This document shows positions 26,582 through 34,299 of a stretch of 42,023 nucleotides of DNA, one piece after another. Location: positions 1-42,023 of the forward strand of contig NZ_JAJBTT010000027.1 in assembly GCF_020860705.1 (NCBI RefSeq), read 5' to 3'. The notes below the pieces were generated by a model, which ran no database searches, was not told where the DNA came from, and saw nothing but the letters and a program-made list of their open reading frames with translations. The stretch is from Akkermansia sp. (GTDB lineage: Bacteria > Verrucomicrobiota > Verrucomicrobiia > Verrucomicrobiales > Akkermansiaceae). Both the position numbers and the translations under genes were made by a program. Each line of letters starts with the position of its first letter. Positions within the stretch are counted from its first letter, which is position 1.

Positions 26582-27535
26582 TTATAAAAGCTCCAATTCC
26601 ATTTGAATATTGACTCTTTCGTAGGACGGGCGATATACCGCGACTTCCTTGAATCCTACTTTCCTGTATAGCTGAATGGCCGGACGCAACAGGGTATTGC
26701 TTTCCAGAAAGATTTTTTTGCATCCCAGTTCCTTCGCCTTTTGGATGACGGCCCGGCACAGCTGCATTCCAATGCCTTTTCCCTGGGCTTGGGGGCTGAC
26801 GGCGAGTTTGGCCAGTTCATACTGGTGAACGGGATCGTCCTTTTTGCACAGGGCGCAAACACCGACCGGTTCTTCCCTGTAAAGCGCGACAAAAATATGA
26901 CCGCCCTTGTCCAGAATGTGTTCCTGCGGGTGGTCCAGTGCATGATGGTCGGGGTTTTCCATCCGCCAATGCGCCGTGATCCATTCTTCATTGAGCACTT
27001 TGAAAGCGGCCTGGTAACGGGGGGCGTAGGGGACGATGGCTACGTCCCTGCCTTCCCGTTCTTTTTTTGCTTCCTTCACCCGCTCAAGCAAGGTTTTTTC
27101 CGCCAGCAGGTTTTCCCATTCTTCAATGGCCCGCCACAAATCGTTTTTGGTTTGCCGGGAAATTTGTTCCACGGCGGCTTCCACGTCGGGATATTGTTCC
27201 GCCATGACATCAGACATTTTTTTACCCTTGGCGGACAGCATGATCAGGTTTCTCCTCCCGTCAGCCTTATCCTTCTTTTCTTTCACCAGGCCCTTGGCAC
27301 CCATTTCTTTGACGATGTTGCTGACTGACGGATGAGAGTGCCCGATTTCCTTGGCAATGGAGGTGATGGTTTTTGCCTCCCCCCGGGAGAGGACAAAAAA
27401 TACGGGGAACCATTTAGGCCGGATATCCACGCCGTACATCCGGAAGATCAGGGCAGCGTCATTCGTTATTTTATCCGTCAGCATCCGCAGCCTGCTGCCG
27501 ATGGCCATTTTGCCTGTCTGGTTGAAGAAATCCAT
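26582..27535 (-). CDS. MarR-family regulator fused to a GNAT acetyltransferase
   Basis: The 317-residue protein combines a MarR winged helix (about 1-155) with a GNAT domain (about 163-317). The MarR part shows the recognition region TSIAKEIGHSHPSVSNIVKEM (58-78) and the wing KADGRRNLIMLSAKG. The GNAT part shows the acetyl-CoA loop QAQGKGIG (249-256) and the C-terminal YRKVGFKEVAVYRPSYERV. This bifunctional architecture is known in bacteria. It probably represses its own promoter: a palindrome lies 28 bp upstream of the start. The acetylation substrate is unknown; a small metabolite or stress compound is likely. Confidence 0.93.
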   Translation of the reverse strand: MDFFNQTGKMAIGSRLRMLTDKITNDAALIFRMYGVDIRPKWFPVFFVLSRGEAKTITSIAKEIGHSHPSVSNIVKEMGAKGLVKEKKDKADGRRNLIMLSAKGKKMSDVMAEQYPDVEAAVEQISRQTKNDLWRAIEEWENLLAEKTLLERVKEAKKEREGRDVAIVPYAPRYQAAFKVLNEEWITAHWRMENPDHHALDHPQEHILDKGGHIFVALYREEPVGVCALCKKDDPVHQYELAKLAVSPQAQGKGIGMQLCRAVIQKAKELGCKKIFLESNTLLRPAIQLYRKVGFKEVAVYRPSYERVNIQMELELL

Positions 27536-27562
27536 ATTCCCGGCTTTTTGTTGTTAAAAACG

Positions 27563-27584
27563 TAACTGATTACGTAATTAATTA
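27563..27584. promoter_or_regulatory. Candidate operator of the MarR-GNAT gene
   Basis: An imperfect 22-bp palindrome (arms match at 9 of 11 positions) centred on a perfect ATTACGTAAT at 27569-27578. It lies 28-49 bp upstream of the start codon. Length, AT content and position fit a MarR-type operator overlapping the promoter. Confidence 0.55.
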
Positions 27585-28123
27585 GATAATTTGCCGGCGA
27601 ATGTCAAAAATTTTTTTGCAGAGGCCATCCCGCATAAAGTGTTGCATCGTTCTTTTGAGCTTGGTCCGGAGCAGATACGGGTGCCGTAAATCAAACGAAG
27701 ATCGGGATGATTAGGGGAGAGAAAGGGCGTTTGCCTGCAATGCCTTGAATCGGACGGCAAGCTTTCCGTAAAGTGGCAAGCGTGGGAATGCCGTTACGAC
27801 TATATGGGAAGCGTGTGAAGAAATCCGTTTATGGGAGTGAACCCTCGTTGCAGGCAAACGCTTCCTGTAAGGTGGGTCCTGCAAGAACGCGTCAAATTCT
27901 TACCAGGGGAAGAAGGGGCATGCCTGCTGGCTCATAAAGTTTTACTATCCTTTCAGTCAATAACCATAGGGTACAAACCAACGAGAACACTATGGATCCT
28001 AAAACCTATGAATCATCTTGGTTATCAAGCAGAACTTGCTTTTGATCTGCACTTCAATACGAATTTTGTTTAAAGCTTTGATTCAATCTATTCAAAAAAT
28101 ACATAGAAACTTGTAAAAAAGGA
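27585..28123. other. 539-bp gene-free gap at the island edge
   Basis: No convincing coding frame; base composition becomes AT-richer towards the right. It contains a separated 14-bp inverted repeat (27727-27740 and 27848-27861), listed separately. Confidence 0.6.
27727..27861. repeat. 14-bp inverted repeats 107 bp apart
   Basis: GCGTTTGCCTGCAA at 27727-27740 recurs as its exact reverse complement at 27848-27861. Nothing recognisable is encoded between them. They could be the terminal repeats of a short non-autonomous element; no target duplication is visible. Confidence 0.7.
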
Positions 28124-28372
28124 TTAGGATAGATGAATCAAGTAATCTCTGACCTGTTCCTTAAATAGAAACTTTTTTCTTCCGCCGGGCGCAAATGCAA
28201 TCAGTACCCCGTTTTCAACCATGCGTTCAACGGTGCTCCGGTGAACATGCAATATCTTTGCGGCTTCGGAAACGGTAATTGTTTTTCCTCCGGCGTACTG
28301 TTTGGCAAGGTCGGAGGCTCGGCGTTAGAAGTCAGCAGAATGCCGGTCAATCATGTCAAGTGCGTCGTCCAT
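28124..28372 (-). pseudogene. Excisionase/MerR-like helix-turn-helix protein with an internal stop
   Basis: The minus-strand frame starts at ATG 28372 (after GGGGAGGA) and runs to TAA 28126-28124, but is interrupted by TAA at 28327-28325 after 15 codons. Protein character continues on both sides of the stop without a frame change: MDDALDMIDRHSADF, then RRASDLAKQYAGGKTITV. The second part is a helix-turn-helix of the excisionase/MerR kind (TVSEAAKILHVHRSTVERMV) with the wing FAPGGRKKFLF. Intact, it would be about 82 residues. No start codon exists between the stop and the helix-turn-helix, so the gene is probably dead. Confidence 0.7.
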
Positions 28373-28521
28373 TCCTCCCCATAGACACACCCCGGGAAGG
28401 CTGTCACGTTTGCAGGGGCTGGGCATCATTGGCATTCTGTGCACCTCTTTCCGGCCCGTGTCATACGCTGTGCATGCTTTTCCAGAGAAGAACAACAGGG
28501 CAGGGGAAGAGGCAAAAAGCT

Positions 28522-28662
28522 TGTTCCGGGGGTGGAACAGGAAATGGAACATATATAACATATTATATTTAATATAATAGATATATATAAATAGAGGTGT
28601 CCCATTGTTCCGCCTGTATAGGGGTACAATGATGTTCCGGGGCGTGTTCCATTCCGGGGAAC
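28522..28662. repeat. Iteron-like cluster of TGTTCC/GGAACA around an AT-rich tract
   Basis: TGTTCC occurs at 28522, 28606, 28633 and 28645, and its complement GGAACA at 28534 and 28546. A near-match GGAACT lies at 28658. Spacings between neighbours are 12, 12, 60, 27 and 12 bp. Between the two groups lies a 45-bp tract of almost pure A/T (about 28550-28594). The layout resembles a replication origin or a multi-site operator of a plasmid or phage. Function is inferred from pattern only. Confidence 0.5.
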
Positions 28663-28681
28663 TAATGTCAGTCAACGACAC

Positions 28682-28711
28682 AAAAAAGAAACCCCGGTCA
28701 AGAACCGGGGT
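28682..28711 (-). terminator. Intrinsic terminator pointing left, no obvious gene
   Basis: Stem ACCCCGG/CCGGGGT with a 7-nt loop; on the minus strand it is followed by a T-rich run complementary to 28682-28689. No leftward gene ends here: the stretch 28712-28811 is non-coding. It may end a short RNA transcribed antisense to the leader of the toxin gene. Confidence 0.65.
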
Positions 28712-28811
28712 CTATGGTTGGGTATTCCAGGCTTCCGCCTCAAATTACTGATTTAGGCTAAGAGGATTCGCGCCGCATCAGTTGCCAGACAGAACTTGAA
28801 GGTAAGTGCAG

Positions 28812-29228
28812 ATGGCAAAAAGGATAATAAAAAAACGTCTTGCTACATATTCCATTTTGGAATATAGTTTGCTTATGGGTCAATGGATGCTCCAACATTC
28901 AGAACAGTTTATCCGGGATATGAAGCGGTTGCTCAAACGCTATCCGCGGGAAACAAAGCAGATGCTTCTCAACCTGGACATCTACAAGGATGAATTGGAG
29001 ACGCACAACAATCCGTTGTTGCTCACGCACTTTCCCTTTGTCCATCGGGAAACGTCCGGATGTCACGCTATCACTCAACAGCCTATCAAATCCGTTGCTC
29101 AAACACGCCTTTATCTATATGCCTATGTAGTTGATTCCACCATCTACGTTCTTTGCGCCGGCGATAAGGCCAGTCAGCAGGCGGACAACAACTATTGCAG
29201 AAACTTCATCAAGCAACTGGACCGATAA
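28812..29228 (+). CDS. Probable RelE/HigB-type toxin of a toxin-antitoxin pair
   Basis: The 138-residue basic protein (start ATG 28812; GTG 28806 would add two residues) has the order expected of RelE/ParE/HigB-fold toxins. An N-terminal helical part is followed by strands RLYLYAYVVDSTIYVLCAG and a final helix with DNNYCRNFIKQL. Family toxins are usually near 100 residues; here the first 25-30 residues are extra, and a later ATG would give a typical length. Such toxins are ribosome-dependent mRNA endonucleases. The assignment rests on pattern and on the helix-turn-helix gene that follows after 42 bp. Confidence 0.55.
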   Translation: MAKRIIKKRLATYSILEYSLLMGQWMLQHSEQFIRDMKRLLKRYPRETKQMLLNLDIYKDELETHNNPLLLTHFPFVHRETSGCHAITQQPIKSVAQTRLYLYAYVVDSTIYVLCAGDKASQQADNNYCRNFIKQLDR

Positions 29229-29270
29229 AAAACAATGAAAACGAACATTCGCACAAAGAAAGAGGGAAGC

Positions 29271-29570
29271 ATGAAAGACCTCTTGAAAGCTATTGACCCG
29301 GCACTTCCGGGGGAAATTGAGGAAATGAAGAAACGCCGCACCATCAGCGTGATGCTCACCCGCATGCGTATCAAGGCGGGAATGACTCAAGCGGACATGG
29401 CGCGGGCCATGGGGTGCACGCAATCAAGAATCTCCAAGCTTGAAATGAGCGAGAACGACAAGATTACCTTGTGGGACATCATGCGCTATGGACAAATCAC
29501 CGGACAATCAACCGTTCACGGGAACCCGGAAACAGACCGGCGCGTGGTCATCGAACTTGCCTTTGCGTAA
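29271..29570 (+). CDS. XRE-family helix-turn-helix antitoxin/regulator
   Basis: The 99-residue protein has an XRE/Cro-type helix-turn-helix: MLTRMRIKAGMTQADMARAM, then GCTQSRISKLEMSEN, then a fifth helix ITLWDIMRYG. ATG 29271 is preferred over ATG 29235 because AGAGGGAAGC precedes it at proper spacing. It lies directly behind the toxin candidate in the toxin-first order known from higBA pairs; the antitoxin would neutralise the toxin and repress the operon. The 3' end faces the recombinase remnant 23 bp away. Confidence 0.8.
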   Translation: MKDLLKAIDPALPGEIEEMKKRRTISVMLTRMRIKAGMTQADMARAMGCTQSRISKLEMSENDKITLWDIMRYGQITGQSTVHGNPETDRRVVIELAFA

Positions 29571-29593
29571 GCAGTAAATCAGAAGGCTGTTTG

Positions 29594-29917
29594 TTACAAG
29601 ACAAGATGGTTCATGGCCGCAATGTCAGGGTGGAAATAAACACGGTCCATTTTTTCGCTATCGTGTCCAACGATGGTTCTGCACAAGTCAGGGGAAACTC
29701 CCGCAAGACGCAAGGCTGTTACAGCCGTAGCCCGCAAGCTATGAAAGCTCAATTCCGCTTGTTTTCTTCTGTTTCCTTGAAGTGAACTTTTATCTATGTT
29801 TTCAATGAATCCATGTTGTTTTAGGAGTTCATGAAAATCCATGGAAAGCTTGCCGCATGTATTCCCTGCTTGCGTGTGCCTCATAGCCGCCATGGGAAAA
29901 ACGTATTCACTGACCAC
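29594..29917 (-). pseudogene. C-terminal remnant of a tyrosine recombinase (integrase)
   Basis: The open frame of about 107 codons carries the catalytic C-terminus of a phage-type integrase: box II FHSLRATAVTALRLAG (His..Arg), then IVGHDSEKM with the conserved His and RVYFHP with the candidate nucleophile Tyr. The first catalytic Arg and the whole N-terminal DNA-binding part are missing; a stop codon precedes the frame and the 150 bp up to the tRNA encode nothing similar. So it cannot act as an integrase. It lies next to tRNA-Arg(CCG), a common target of this enzyme class. Confidence 0.8.
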
Positions 29918-29930
29918 TGGAAGTCATGAG

Positions 29931-29955
29931 ATGTACCATTGAATGAATGGTACAT
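29931..29955. repeat. 10-bp inverted repeat between integrase remnant and tRNA
   Basis: ATGTACCATT and AATGGTACAT with a 5-nt loop. A second, smaller repeat TACTAT/ATAGTA follows at 29969-29991. These may be arm-type binding sites of the lost recombination system, or hairpins. Confidence 0.6.
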
Positions 29956-30020
29956 GTTCCGTTCGGTGTACTATCATTTTATGAAATAGTATGGAGCGGA
30001 ATGGAAGCAAGAAATGAAAA

Positions 30021-30051
30021 ACCCTTGCAAAATCAAGGGTTTTGCAAGGGT
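30021..30051 (-). terminator. Intrinsic terminator of tRNA-Arg
   Basis: A perfect 12-bp stem ACCCTTGCAAAA/TTTTGCAAGGGT with a 7-nt loop lies 15 bp downstream of the tRNA 3' end. On the minus strand it runs into a short U tract (TTTTCATTTC). Confidence 0.8.
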
Positions 30052-30066
30052 CTAAAATTGAAAATC

Positions 30067-30141
30067 TGGTAGGCCCGGTAGGAATCGAACCTACATCGTC
30101 GGTACCGGAAACCGATGTCCTATCCATTGAACGACGAGCCC
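30067..30141 (-). tRNA. tRNA-Arg, anticodon CCG
   Basis: The minus strand folds into a complete cloverleaf: acceptor GGGCTCG/CGGGCCT, D stem GTTC/GGAC, anticodon stem TCGGT/ACCGA with loop TTCCGGT (anticodon CCG, reading CGG), T stem GTAGG/CCTAC with TTCGATT loop, discriminator A and an encoded CCA. It reads the rare-to-moderate CGG codon. The accessory island lies just beyond its 3' end. Confidence 0.95.
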
Positions 30142-30315
30142 ATGTTCCCAAGGAACGAGAGAGATAGAATAGAAAAACCGGGCTGGATGCAAGTATTTTT
30201 ATGCAGGTGACGGGATTGGAAGGCTGGGGAATATAAAATATCAAAGACGAAAGATCAAAGACCGGGCAGGATCCTCTCCCGGGGGACGAGGATTGTGGAA
30301 ACTGGCGGGGGGAGG

Positions 30316-31428
30316 TTAGGAAATTTTGTGATGGAAGGAGAAGATGGCGGCGAGGACGGCCCCGGCGGCAACGATCACGATGGCTCCAAAGAGGGGCCAC
30401 AGGTCCATGAATCCCGCCCCCTCCAGGAAGATGCGCTGGATGAGTTCCAGGCCGTACCGCATGGGGTTGAGCAGGGTGAGGTCCTGAAAGAATTCGGGCA
30501 TGCTGGAGATGGGCGTGGCGAATCCGGAGAGCATGACCGTGGGAACGACAAGCAGGAAGGTTCCCACGATAGCCTGTTGCAGGGACCGGGAGAAGGAGGA
30601 GATGCACAGGCCGATGGCCGCTCCCGTGGCGATGAAGAGCAGGATGGCCGTGGAAAGAAGCCAGATGGACCCCTGGAAGGGGATGCGGAACCAGAACATG
30701 GCTACCAGAACCACGAAGACGCCCTGCATGATTCCCGTGATGACGGTGGCTATTCCTTTCCCGAGTAGGATTTCCCCCGGATTGTACGGGGCTACCAGCA
30801 GCTGGTCAAAGGTGCCTTCCTCCCGTTCACGGGCGATGGAGAGCGCGCCGGAGAGGACGGAGTTGATCAGCACGAGCACGGCAATGAGGCCCGGGACGAT
30901 GAACCAGCGGGTGATGAGGTTGGGGTTGAACCATGCGCGCGATTCTATCTGCACTGGGGAGGAACCTCCGCTTTTGGCCGTCAGGTCCGCTCCGAAGGTG
31001 GCGGCGATTTGCTGGGCGTAGCTGAGGGCGATGGCCGCTGTGTTCGTGTTGCGGCCGTCCGCAATGAGCTGGAGGGAGGCGGGACGCCCCGTCTGGAGAT
31101 TGCGGGAAAAGTCCGGGGGAATGGTGAGCCCCACGACGATGTTACGATTGTCAATCAGGCGGTCGATGTCTTTTTCCGTGGCCGCCGTGGCCTGCCTCCG
31201 GAAGATGCCCGTACCCTCCAGGTCTGCGATGTACTGGGTGGCCGCCTCCCCGCCGTCCTTGTCCAGAACGGCGTACGGAACCCGGGTGACGTTCATGGTG
31301 GCGGCGTAGCCGAAGATGCCTATCTGGATGATGGGCGGGATGATGAGGGCCATCCGGCTTTTTTTGTCCCTGAGGACGGCCAGCAGTTCCTTTTTGACGA
31401 GGGAGGTTATTCTTACAAGGAAGTCCAT
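30316..31428 (-). CDS. ABC-2 type exporter permease (YbhR-like)
   Basis: The 370-residue permease starts at ATG 31428, 4 bp after the stop of its upstream partner. It has one N-terminal TM helix (about 26-48), a periplasmic domain of about 130 residues, and five C-terminal TM helices with the ABC-2 stretch SIAREREEGTFDQLLVAPYNP. It pairs with the preceding permease and the double-ATPase protein to form an MFP-type exporter of hydrophobic compounds or drugs, as known for YbhFSRG; the substrate is not identifiable. It is the last gene of the leftward operon. Confidence 0.93.
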   Translation of the reverse strand: MDFLVRITSLVKKELLAVLRDKKSRMALIIPPIIQIGIFGYAATMNVTRVPYAVLDKDGGEAATQYIADLEGTGIFRRQATAATEKDIDRLIDNRNIVVGLTIPPDFSRNLQTGRPASLQLIADGRNTNTAAIALSYAQQIAATFGADLTAKSGGSSPVQIESRAWFNPNLITRWFIVPGLIAVLVLINSVLSGALSIAREREEGTFDQLLVAPYNPGEILLGKGIATVITGIMQGVFVVLVAMFWFRIPFQGSIWLLSTAILLFIATGAAIGLCISSFSRSLQQAIVGTFLLVVPTVMLSGFATPISSMPEFFQDLTLLNPMRYGLELIQRIFLEGAGFMDLWPLFGAIVIVAAGAVLAAIFSFHHKIS

Positions 31429-31432
31429 GGCG

Positions 31433-32539
31433 TTATTCAAGGGATTTGGGGGCTTTCAGCCGGGCGATGCCCATGAGGACGACGGCAAACACGCCCAGCG
31501 TGATGCAGCACGGAATGATGACGGAGGGGATGTCCCCGGCCAGGAAGAGGGTCTGGAGCAGGGTGACGTAGTAGCGGGCCGGAATGAGGTAGGTAATGGC
31601 CCGGACGGCCGGAGGCATGTTGAGGATGTCGTACAGGAAGCCGGAGAGCATGAGGGCCGGCATGAAGGTGCCCATGATGGCGAATTGGCAGGCCAGGAAT
31701 TGGTTCTTCGTGGCGGTGGAGATGACCAGGCCCAGCCCGAGGGCCACCACCAGGAACAGGGCGGAGACCGCGAGCAGCAGCAGGAGGGAGCCGCGGATGG
31801 GGATGTCAAAGACGAAGGCGGCGAAGACCATGGAGATGGCCAGGCTGACCATGCCCAGCAGGAAGTTGGTGGCCGCCTTGGCGGTGAGGATTTCCCCGCT
31901 GCCCACCGGAGTGACAAAGAGGCTTTCCAGCGTGCCCCGTTCATATTCCCGCGCCATGACCAGGGAGGTGAGCAGCGCGCCGATCATGGTCATGATGGTG
32001 ACGATGACGCCGGGAACCAGGTAGTAGTGGCTGTCGTTGGCTTCATTGAAGCGGGTGCGCGCCTGTACTTCCAGGGCCGGGGCGGACTGTCCCGGCAGTG
32101 AGGCCGCCCAGGAGCTGACGACGGACTGGAGGTAGTTGCGGATGAGGGTGGCCTGGTTGGCGTTGACGCCGTTGACTACAATCTGGATTTTCGTGATGCC
32201 TCCGTTGAGCGTGTCCGGGGCGTCGCTTTGCAGGGCGATGAAGGCGTCCGCCTGATGCGTGCGCAGCCGTTCTTCCGCCTCCCGGGAGGAGAAGACGCGC
32301 GTGGTCTGGAAGTATTTGGAGAGGGTGAGCCGCGTTTCCAGATCAGTGGATTGGCTGGAGGCCGGGACGGCCAGGTACGCAATGCGCACGTTTTTGATGT
32401 CCATGCTCATGCCGTAGCCGAAGAGGAGCAGGAGCACGGCGGGCAGGATAACGGCAATGCCCACATTGCCGGGGTCCCGGAGCACCTGGTGCAGTTCCTT
32501 GACGATGAGGGCGCCTATTCTTTTGAGGGAGGCGATCAT
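31433..32539 (-). CDS. ABC-2 type exporter permease (YbhS-like)
   Basis: The 368-residue protein has the same layout as its downstream partner: TM1 at about 27-48, a periplasmic loop with RTHQADAFIALQ, then the coupling segment VMAREYERGTLESLFVTPV followed by five TM helices. It overlaps the upstream ATPase gene by 4 bp (ATGA type), so the two are translationally coupled. The two permeases form the heterodimeric channel. Confidence 0.93.
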   Translation of the reverse strand: MIASLKRIGALIVKELHQVLRDPGNVGIAVILPAVLLLLFGYGMSMDIKNVRIAYLAVPASSQSTDLETRLTLSKYFQTTRVFSSREAEERLRTHQADAFIALQSDAPDTLNGGITKIQIVVNGVNANQATLIRNYLQSVVSSWAASLPGQSAPALEVQARTRFNEANDSHYYLVPGVIVTIMTMIGALLTSLVMAREYERGTLESLFVTPVGSGEILTAKAATNFLLGMVSLAISMVFAAFVFDIPIRGSLLLLLAVSALFLVVALGLGLVISTATKNQFLACQFAIMGTFMPALMLSGFLYDILNMPPAVRAITYLIPARYYVTLLQTLFLAGDIPSVIIPCCITLGVFAVVLMGIARLKAPKSLE

Positions 32540-34299
32540 GATTCTTCCCCTCCCTGTTTCATATGTTCCTCCGTGATGGCCAGGAAAGCGTCTTCCAGGG
32601 AGGCCGGGGATCCGTCCTCACGGGGCGGGGCATGTTGGCGTATTTCATCCGGGGAACCTTCCGCCAGCGTGGTTCCGTCCATCATGATGAGCATGTTGTC
32701 GCAGAATTCCGCTTCTCCCAGGAAGTGCGTGGTGATGATGATGGTAACGCCCTTTTCAGCCAGTGAGTTGATGCGCAGCCAGAAGTCCCGCCGGGCCAGC
32801 GGGTCCGCACCGGAGGTGGGTTCATCCAGAAAGAGGATGTCCGGGGAGTGGAGCAGGCCGCACGCCATGCTAAGGCGCTGCTTGTAGCCGCCGGGCAGGT
32901 GGGCGGCGGGGGCGTTCATGTACGGGGTAAGGTGGAATTCCTCCTCCATGGACCGGATGGCTTCCTGCCGTTCCTTTCCGGCCATGCCATAGGCCCCGGA
33001 AAAGAATTCCAGGTTCTGCCGGGTGGTGAGCGTACCGTACATGGAGAATTTCTGGGCCACGTATCCCACTTTTCTGCGTGCCCGGGCGGCGGCGGTCCTC
33101 AGGTCCGCCCCGGCCACGTTGAGCGTGCCGCCGCTGGCGGGCAGCAGGCCGCAGAGCATGCGGAAGGTGGTGCTTTTACCCGCTCCGTTGGGGCCCAGCA
33201 GCCCGAAGACCTGCCCCATGCGGACGGAAAAACTGACGTGGTTGACGGCAATGAAGTTGCCGAATTTCCTCACCAGGTCCGTCACCTGGATGACGGTGTC
33301 CCCGGTTTCCGGCGGCTCCGGCTCCGGCGTTCCGGTGGGGACGGGAACGTCCTGCGGAGTGAGGTCCATTTGTCCGGACAGCAGGGTCATGAAGCCATCG
33401 GAAAAATCCGGCTGCCCCGGTTCCGGGCGGTATTCCTCCAGTTTTTTCCGGGCAGGATGGTCCGGGGGTACGATGATGCGGACGGTGTTTCCCTGGGGGG
33501 TGGCGTTGATGATGCCGGGCAGTGCCGCCAGCCTGCTCTGGAACTGGCGCGCATGGAGGCCTTCCGGCGTGCGCACGGTGACGCACATGCCTTCCGCGCG
33601 GGCGATGACATCCGCGGGCGGCGCATCCATGAGCAGGCGGCCCTGATACATGATGAGGGTTCTGTTGCAGTAGGCTGATTCATCCATGTAGGAGGTGCTG
33701 ACCAGGACGCCCACGCCTTCGTCATGGGAGAATTGCCCCAGAATGTTCCACAGCTCCCTCCGGGAGAGCGGGTCCACTCCTACCGTGGGTTCGTCCAGCA
33801 GAATGAGGGGAGGGGAGGAAATCAGGGAGCAGCACAACCCCAGCTTCTGTTTCATGCCGCCGGAAAGCTTGCCGGCCAAACGTGTGGTGAAGCGTTCCAG
33901 GTTGGTCATGGAGAGCAGCCTGCGGAAGCGTTTGTCCCGGTCCTGTCCGGAAACGCCGTGCATGCGGGCGTAAAGCTCCATGTTTTCCCGGACGGTGAGG
34001 TCCTCGTAAAGTCCGAATTTCTGGGGCATGTAGCCGATGGAGGCCTGGATGGTCCGGCTTTTTTTCACGGAGTCCAGATTCAGGACGGAGATGGAGCCCT
34101 CGTGCGGTTTCATCAGGCCGGTGACCAGGCGGATAAGGGTGGTTTTTCCCGCCCCGTCCGGCCCCAGCAGCCCCACGATTTCCCCGGCGGAAAGACGGAA
34201 CGAGACGCCGTCCACCGCCGCAAAGGGAACGCCCCCCGGATCCGGAAACATTTTGCGGACGTTCCGGCAGTCGATCAGGGGCTGGGGGTCAGCGTTCAT
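32536..34299 (-). CDS. Double ATP-binding protein of the MFP-ABC exporter (YbhF-like)
   Basis: The 587-residue protein holds two complete ABC ATPase domains. The first has Walker A GPDGAGKTT (46-54), signature LSGGMKQK and Walker B ILLDEPTVGVDP. The second, from about 330, has GPNGAGKST, LPGGYKQR (Pro replaces the usual Ser of LSGG) and LFLDEPTSGADP. An acidic, proline-rich linker (about 300-330) separates them. Both sites look able to bind ATP; the second signature is atypical but seen in this family. It overlaps the fusion-protein gene upstream by 4 bp. Confidence 0.95.
   Translation of the reverse strand: MNADPQPLIDCRNVRKMFPDPGGVPFAAVDGVSFRLSAGEIVGLLGPDGAGKTTLIRLVTGLMKPHEGSISVLNLDSVKKSRTIQASIGYMPQKFGLYEDLTVRENMELYARMHGVSGQDRDKRFRRLLSMTNLERFTTRLAGKLSGGMKQKLGLCCSLISSPPLILLDEPTVGVDPLSRRELWNILGQFSHDEGVGVLVSTSYMDESAYCNRTLIMYQGRLLMDAPPADVIARAEGMCVTVRTPEGLHARQFQSRLAALPGIINATPQGNTVRIIVPPDHPARKKLEEYRPEPGQPDFSDGFMTLLSGQMDLTPQDVPVPTGTPEPEPPETGDTVIQVTDLVRKFGNFIAVNHVSFSVRMGQVFGLLGPNGAGKSTTFRMLCGLLPASGGTLNVAGADLRTAAARARRKVGYVAQKFSMYGTLTTRQNLEFFSGAYGMAGKERQEAIRSMEEEFHLTPYMNAPAAHLPGGYKQRLSMACGLLHSPDILFLDEPTSGADPLARRDFWLRINSLAEKGVTIIITTHFLGEAEFCDNMLIMMDGTTLAEGSPDEIRQHAPPREDGSPASLEDAFLAITEEHMKQGGEES

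Larger units (their letters stand above)
28124..30066. mobile_element. Decayed integrated element at tRNA-Arg(CCG)
   Basis: The contents of this stretch are a broken helix-turn-helix gene, an iteron-like region, a toxin-antitoxin pair and a truncated tyrosine recombinase beside the 3' end of a tRNA gene. This is the layout of a genomic island that once integrated at the tRNA. No second copy of the tRNA 3' end was found in the window, so the left border is not defined; it may lie as far left as about 27.6 kb. Confidence 0.5.

Noticed and set aside
28325..28327. Recoding or readthrough of the TAA in the helix-turn-helix gene
   Set aside because: TAA is not a selenocysteine or pyrrolysine codon and no stimulatory structure is evident; a nonsense mutation is simpler.
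28522..28551. TGTTC/GAACA half-sites considered as LexA boxes
   Set aside because: As I recall, the verrucomicrobial LexA motif is TGTTC-N4-GAACA; here the inward-facing halves are 8 bp apart and no SOS gene is adjacent.
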